Source: Marinilabiliaceae bacterium
Lineage (GTDB): Bacteria > Bacteroidota > Bacteroidia > Bacteroidales > Marinilabiliaceae
Direction: 5' to 3'
Assembly (NCBI GenBank): GCA_027010905.1
Contig: JALVBA010000105.1
Location: forward strand, 1 to 10,766
DNA: 10,766 bases
Below the pieces are notes generated by a model, which made no database searches, was not told where the DNA came from, and saw only the letters and a program-made list of their open reading frames with translations. This document shows positions 7,384 to 10,766 of this stretch, piece by piece; position 1 is the first letter of the stretch, and each line of letters opens with the position of its first letter. The position numbers and the translations under genes are program-made.

Positions 7384-8427
7384 TCAAATCTCTCTCCAAC
7401 CGATACCTGCAGCATACCACAATTCACCATTATCTATTTTTAGCGGCGATTTTATATTGTTTGTAAAAAGCTGTCCCGTACCGAGGCCTTGAGGAAGAGG
7501 GTTCTCCTGTTCGTAAACCCATTGTGCAATAGTATTTAGCCCAATATTCCCTTCAAGTGCCGAAGTTACCCACCAATCAACTTCATTTTTCTCAGCAATC
7601 TCTATCCATTCCTCACTCTTCTCAATTCCCCCGAGCATACTTGGTTTCAAAATAATGTATTGCGGTTTTATAAATTTCAATAGCTCACTTTTTTCATCAG
7701 AGTCAATAACTCCTATCAACTCCTCGTCAAGAGCAATAGGGAGTGGAGTATTTCGGCACAACTCCTCCATCAACTCCACGTTACCTGCTTTTATAGGTTG
7801 TTCAATTGAGTGAATATCTAATTTTGCTAGCCGGTTTAGTTTTTGCCACACATCACCTGAATTGAATGCACCATTTGCATCAACACGCAATTCGATGGTT
7901 TTCGTATCGTACCTTTTTCTTATCTTCTTTAGAATATCCAACTCCGCTTCAAAGTCAATAGCACCTATCTTCAGTTTAATGCAACTAAATCCGGATGCTA
8001 TCTTCTCCTCAATCTGTTTCCACATAAAATCCGGAGTTCCCATCCATACCAATCCATTGATAGGGATTGATGCTTCTCCTTCGGTAAATTCTGAGGGAAA
8101 CAGAATCCTTTTTCCTCCCGAGTGCATATCCATCATTGCTGTCTCTAATCCGAAAAATATTGACGGAAACTCTTCCAGTCCGGCAAATAGAACCTCACCA
8201 GAATCATTAATGTCCTGAACAAGCTGTTTCAGTCTCTCCTCATATCCGGGACGGTCGTCGTAACTCAGGCCTCTGATTATAGAACATTCGCCTACACCTT
8301 TTATATCCTCACGTTTATCATCCCACACCCTGATATACCAACTATCCTTAGTGTGCAATACTCCGCGCGACGTACCTCCTGGAGTTTTAAAAATGAAAGT
8401 GTGTTTTTTTACATCTGCTTGAATCAT
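7384..8427 (-). CDS. menC: o-succinylbenzoate synthase (MenC), enolase superfamily
   Basis: 347 residues. It dehydrates SHCHC to o-succinylbenzoate, the step just before MenE. The enolase-superfamily layout is complete: an N-terminal capping domain (about 1-110), then the barrel with catalytic KLK (K151, K153), metal ligands Asp183 (RVDANGAF), Glu209 (SIEQPI) and Asp234 (ALDEELIG), and the second catalytic lysine Lys261 (ILKPSMLGGI). The capping of strand 8, TSALEGNIGLNT (288-299), is also typical of MenC. Dipeptide epimerases and N-acylamino-acid racemases share this framework; the neighbouring menE and menA settle the call. The ATG lies only 11 bases after the stop of the ATPase gene, with no promoter visible in between. 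menC therefore probably depends on transcription through, or from, that gene. Confidence 0.95.
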   Translation of the reverse strand: MIQADVKKHTFIFKTPGGTSRGVLHTKDSWYIRVWDDKREDIKGVGECSIIRGLSYDDRPGYEERLKQLVQDINDSGEVLFAGLEEFPSIFFGLETAMMDMHSGGKRILFPSEFTEGEASIPINGLVWMGTPDFMWKQIEEKIASGFSCIKLKIGAIDFEAELDILKKIRKRYDTKTIELRVDANGAFNSGDVWQKLNRLAKLDIHSIEQPIKAGNVELMEELCRNTPLPIALDEELIGVIDSDEKSELLKFIKPQYIILKPSMLGGIEKSEEWIEIAEKNEVDWWVTSALEGNIGLNTIAQWVYEQENPLPQGLGTGQLFTNNIKSPLKIDNGELWYAAGIGWREI

Positions 8428-8438
8428 ATCAGAAATAC

Positions 8439-9617
8439 TTAATTATTAGCAATACATTCTTGCATCATGACTATAAACTCCCTAATGCCAATGGCATCAA
8501 CATTATCTCTTAACGGATATGCATCCCCTTCAGGAATTACCACATAATTTTTTTTCGCGTTTATTGCTTTAAAAGCTTCTGTGTTTCCCTTTGTCAACTT
8601 TGGACTTGAGGAGTACTTTATTTCAATAGCAAACTCAGCCACTTCACCCTTTTTCAACACCAAATCACATTCTGCTCCATCTTTTGTACGATAAAATGAA
8701 ACGTTAAAGCGATTCTTTACTACACTAAAAATCTGCATAATACAATACCCCTCCCAAGAATTCCCGAGAGCCGGATTTCCATACAATACACTAACATTTA
8801 TTATCCCAAGCAAATAGTGCATGATACCCGTATCACTGATTAATATCTTGGGTGATTTTATCAATCGTTTCTGAACATTTGAATAATAAGGAGATAGACG
8901 TTTTACTAGAAATGCATGCTCAAAAAAATCAAGATACTTCTTTACAGTATTCACCGTAATCCCAAGAGAATTAGCAATAGTTGAATAACTTATAATATTA
9001 CCATGCATATATGCAAGCATTGTCCAAAACCGTCTTAGCAATGGTGGCTCAACAGGCAATCCAAGCATTCTCAAGTCCCTTTCCACATAAGCTTTCACAA
9101 AGTTTTCAACCCATTCAGAAGCAATAGAGTCATTTGGAGCAAATAGAGCCATAGGGAATCCTCCCCTAAACCAATGCTGTTCTATTGTAATGTCTTTTGG
9201 AAGTTCGTCAACTGAAAATGGTTGAATCTCAACATAAGCAATCCTACCGGCCAAGCTCTCTGTGCTTTGTCGTAACAGTTCTGGTGAAGCTGAGCCGGTA
9301 ATTATGAACTGACAATTATCTCCTGTTTTATCAACTATTGCACGAATCAATGGAAATAAATTAGCACGAAGTTGTACCTCATCAATGATAATACATTTAC
9401 CACTATTCCTATTGAAATAGAGTTCTGCATTTTCAAGTTTACTAATATCTGATTCAAGCTCTAAATCGAGATAGTCAGCCTCTTTATCAATCTGCTTACT
9501 TACAAGTTTTGCCAATGTTGTCTTACCAACCTGACGTGAGCCTACAATTGCAATAACAGGAAAATAGGAACATAGCCTAAGTATCTCTTTCTGATATTTT
9601 CTTTTATATACATTCAT
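8439..9617 (-). CDS. AAA ATPase with winged helix and DUF4143-type PD-(D/E)XK C-terminus (COG1373-like)
   Basis: 392 residues from the ATG at 9617. An upstream in-frame TTG at 9635 would add six residues, but it would lie upstream of the predicted -7 box. Numbering from 9617: Walker A GSRQVGKT (26-33), Walker B IIIDE (76-80), sensor-like ITGSAS (106-111) and LAGR (122-125) make the AAA_14 ATPase. A winged-helix-like region follows (about 209-244, with YSTIANSLGITVNTVKKYL). The C-terminal DUF4143 domain has a nuclease-like signature: Asp318 in DGAECDLVL, and Glu332 with Lys334 in FAIEIKYS. Such proteins are widespread in Bacteroidota and archaea, often as scattered copies; their function is not established. 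The gene is intact and lies between menA and menC without any obvious link to menaquinone. It has its own promoter and a perfect palindrome at its 5' end, and runs to within 11 bases of menC. It may be a mobile or lineage-specific insertion, perhaps a DNA- or protein-acting stress or defence factor; that is inference. Confidence 0.92.
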   Translation of the reverse strand: MNVYKRKYQKEILRLCSYFPVIAIVGSRQVGKTTLAKLVSKQIDKEADYLDLELESDISKLENAELYFNRNSGKCIIIDEVQLRANLFPLIRAIVDKTGDNCQFIITGSASPELLRQSTESLAGRIAYVEIQPFSVDELPKDITIEQHWFRGGFPMALFAPNDSIASEWVENFVKAYVERDLRMLGLPVEPPLLRRFWTMLAYMHGNIISYSTIANSLGITVNTVKKYLDFFEHAFLVKRLSPYYSNVQKRLIKSPKILISDTGIMHYLLGIINVSVLYGNPALGNSWEGYCIMQIFSVVKNRFNVSFYRTKDGAECDLVLKKGEVAEFAIEIKYSSSPKLTKGNTEAFKAINAKKNYVVIPEGDAYPLRDNVDAIGIREFIVMMQECIANN

Positions 9618-9624
9618 CTCATGA

Positions 9625-9656
9625 CAAATATACAATTATCCCGTCTAATTTGCAAT
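9625..9656 (-). promoter_or_regulatory. strong candidate promoter for the ATPase gene (and probably menC-menE)
   Basis: On the minus strand: ATTG (9653-9656), exactly 20 bases, then TATATTTG (9625-9632), a perfect match to the Bacteroidota -7 box TAnnTTTG. The spacer is filled almost entirely by one arm of the 49-base palindrome, so a protein bound there would block polymerase. The ATG at 9617 is only 7 bases past the -7 box, so the mRNA would have almost no leader. Confidence 0.5.
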
Positions 9657-9682
9657 ACAATTGCAAATTAGACGGGATAATT
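9634..9682. repeat. perfect 49-base palindrome (23-bp arms, 3-base centre)
   Basis: The arm 9634-9656 is the exact reverse complement of 9660-9682, leaving ACA (9657-9659) at the centre. Each arm carries a GC-richer core (CCCGTC / GACGGG) inside AT-rich sequence, and the middle reads TTGCAATACAATTGCAA. Pairing stops abruptly at both ends. On DNA it could be an operator over the ATPase promoter. In RNA read through from menA, whose stop is about 54 bases before it, it would form a strong hairpin. No U-tract follows on either strand, so it is not a standard intrinsic terminator. No target-site duplication is clear at its flanks. Confidence 0.9.
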
Positions 9683-9735
9683 AAATCATTGTAGATAACT
9701 AAATCTCAAAGAAGCTAAATTCAAAACGAATAACA

Positions 9736-10638
9736 TCAACCAATTACTACTCCTATACCAAATAGAACAACAGTAACAAAAGTGAGTAGTGCGAGGCGTT
9801 TCAGCTCAGGGTCAAGCTTTGAGTGGTCATAGCTGGTTAGTACTGTTTTAAGGTGTAAAATAAATCCGGGTAGCGTAAGCAGAAACAGGAATTGCCAATA
9901 TGAAACAAACTGAAGAGTGGTAAACAAAATGAGTAACAACAGAGAAAAACTTACTAAAATCAATTGGTATACTCTTGCTTTCTTCCCTCCCATCATTACC
10001 ACCAAAGTATTCTTCCCTGATACTTCATCGCTCTTCTCATCCCTGATATTATTCACATTCAGCACTCCACTACTTAACAATCCAACTGAAACGGCCGGCA
10101 GCCAAACATAACCGGTCAGCTCCAATGTATGTAGAAAATATGTACCCATCACGCCAACGAGTCCAAAAAAGATAAAAACGAACAGGTCGCCCATTCCGCG
10201 ATATCCATACGGATTCTTACCCATGGTATACTTCATAGCAGCAGCAATAGCCCCCAGGCCAACCAAAATAAAAATTACAAAAATAAAATTAATCTTGCCG
10301 TGAAAGGTGACATAAAGAAGTATAATACCTGTAAGGAAAGAGAAAACAGAGAAGAGCGTAATTGCCCTTTTCATTGACTTAGCTGTAATTCTCCCGCTCT
10401 GCATCATCCGGTCAGGCCCCTGACGATGCTCACCATCGACACCGGTAACGTAATCACCATAATCATTTGCAAGGTTCGAGAGAACCTGTAGAAAGAGAGT
10501 AGTCAATGACGCCCACAACAGTACCTCCCAACGGAATAAACCATAGAAGTATGCCAAGAAACTACCCATAAAAATCGTTGAAAGAGAGAGCGGTAGTGTA
10601 CGCAGTCGAAAAGCTGTTATCCAGTTTTTTATTATCAA
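9736..10638 (-). CDS. menA: 1,4-dihydroxy-2-naphthoate polyprenyltransferase (MenA), UbiA family
   Basis: 300 residues, polytopic inner-membrane protein with about eight or nine hydrophobic spans. It attaches the polyprenyl chain to dihydroxynaphthoate, giving demethylmenaquinone. Both Asp-rich prenyl-diphosphate motifs are visible: NDYGDYVTGVD (58-68) with the MenA-like GPDRMMQSG (74-82), and NNIRDEKSDEVSGKNTLVV (196-214; D200, D204). YGYRGMGDLFVFIFFG (144-159) is also typical of MenA, and similarity to E. coli MenA runs the full length. The start is a TTG: the codon just before it is an in-frame TAA, and the next Met is residue 24, inside the first span, too late for the family. It is the first men gene in transcription order here; the quinone ring enzymes MenF, MenD and MenB must lie elsewhere, perhaps beyond the right edge. 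About 54 bases after its stop comes the palindrome heading the ATPase gene. Confidence 0.95.
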   Translation of the reverse strand: MIIKNWITAFRLRTLPLSLSTIFMGSFLAYFYGLFRWEVLLWASLTTLFLQVLSNLANDYGDYVTGVDGEHRQGPDRMMQSGRITAKSMKRAITLFSVFSFLTGIILLYVTFHGKINFIFVIFILVGLGAIAAAMKYTMGKNPYGYRGMGDLFVFIFFGLVGVMGTYFLHTLELTGYVWLPAVSVGLLSSGVLNVNNIRDEKSDEVSGKNTLVVMMGGKKARVYQLILVSFSLLLLILFTTLQFVSYWQFLFLLTLPGFILHLKTVLTSYDHSKLDPELKRLALLTFVTVVLFGIGVVIG

Positions 10639-10643
10639 TTATC

Positions 10644-10678
10644 CAAATTAAGTTAATAATTACATCTACACAAAAATA
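10644..10678 (-). promoter_or_regulatory. candidate menA promoter region with two overlapping solutions
   Basis: Solution one: TATTTTTG (10671-10678), a perfect -7 box, but without a recognisable -33 box; it gives a leader of roughly 30 bases. Solution two: TTTG (10671-10674), 19 bases, then TTAATTTG (10644-10651), one mismatch; this would begin the RNA almost on the TTG start codon. Solution one is easier to reconcile with translation. The rest of 10639-10766 shows no gene. Confidence 0.38.
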
Positions 10679-10766
10679 ATCAATTTGAACAATTAAACAT
10701 TAGATTAGAAAAAATCAACAGCTTGCTTTTTTCCAAGGTTATTTTTACATGTATACTGTATTTTTC

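Noticed and set aside
7862..8218. A 118-codon open frame on the plus strand inside menC
   Set aside because: It is antisense to the catalytic barrel of menC and has no recognisable domain, so it is a shadow frame.
8445..8462. GCAATACATTCTTGCA near the ATPase stop resembling the palindrome centre, as a second boundary repeat
   Set aside because: The shared stretch is about eight bases, lies in coding sequence, and does not extend into the arms, so it is probably chance.
9634..9682. The palindrome as an invertible phase-variable promoter, as known in Bacteroidales
   Set aside because: Only three to five bases lie between the arms, so inversion would not move a promoter.
9634..9682. The palindrome as an intrinsic terminator of menA
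   Set aside because: The hairpin is strong but is not followed by a T-run on the minus strand, where the next bases are GTATATTTG; on the plus strand they are AAATCATTG.
10709..10732. A6...T6 inverted repeat as a terminator of a gene beyond the right edge
   Set aside because: The stem is nine A-T-rich pairs with one internal mismatch; too weak to call in such AT-rich sequence.

Overview
The window looks like a chromosomal segment of an AT-rich Bacteroidota species, most likely of the order Bacteroidales. The reasons are: start codons mostly preceded by A-rich leaders rather than Shine-Dalgarno sequences; several upstream matches to the Bacteroidota promoter pattern (TTTG, about 20 bases, TAnnTTTG); a men gene cluster with a short MenE; a secreted C1B-family peptidase with Gln right after the predicted signal-peptide cleavage site; and a long two-CBM20 GH77 glucanotransferase. 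No RNA gene, CRISPR array, complete insertion sequence or phage gene was seen, and no stretch over 300 bases lacks a gene.

Left part (1-4944): a membrane-anchored calcineurin-like metallophosphoesterase (+) converges on a YmdB-type macro-domain ADP-ribose hydrolase (-). That gene is divergent from a large DPE2-like 4-alpha-glucanotransferase, malQ (+), with a promoter candidate facing each way in the shared gap. malQ ends 4 bases from the stop of the next gene.

Right part (4949-10638): everything is on the minus strand. In transcription order it runs menA, an AAA ATPase with a DUF4143-type nuclease-like C-terminus, menC, menE, then the exported C1 peptidase. menC makes o-succinylbenzoate, menE activates it to the CoA ester, and menA prenylates dihydroxynaphthoate. 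The window therefore holds three steps of menaquinone synthesis, while menF, menD, menB and menH are not present.

The most unusual locus is 8439-9682. The ATPase gene, which has no evident menaquinone role, sits between menA and menC, 11 bases from menC. It is headed by a perfect 49-base palindrome whose proximal arm fills the -33 to -7 spacer of a strong-looking promoter placed almost at the ATPase start codon. This suggests an inserted, self-regulated gene, possibly with a leaderless mRNA. No clearly new multi-gene system is visible; the other genes are recognisable families with some notable architectural details.
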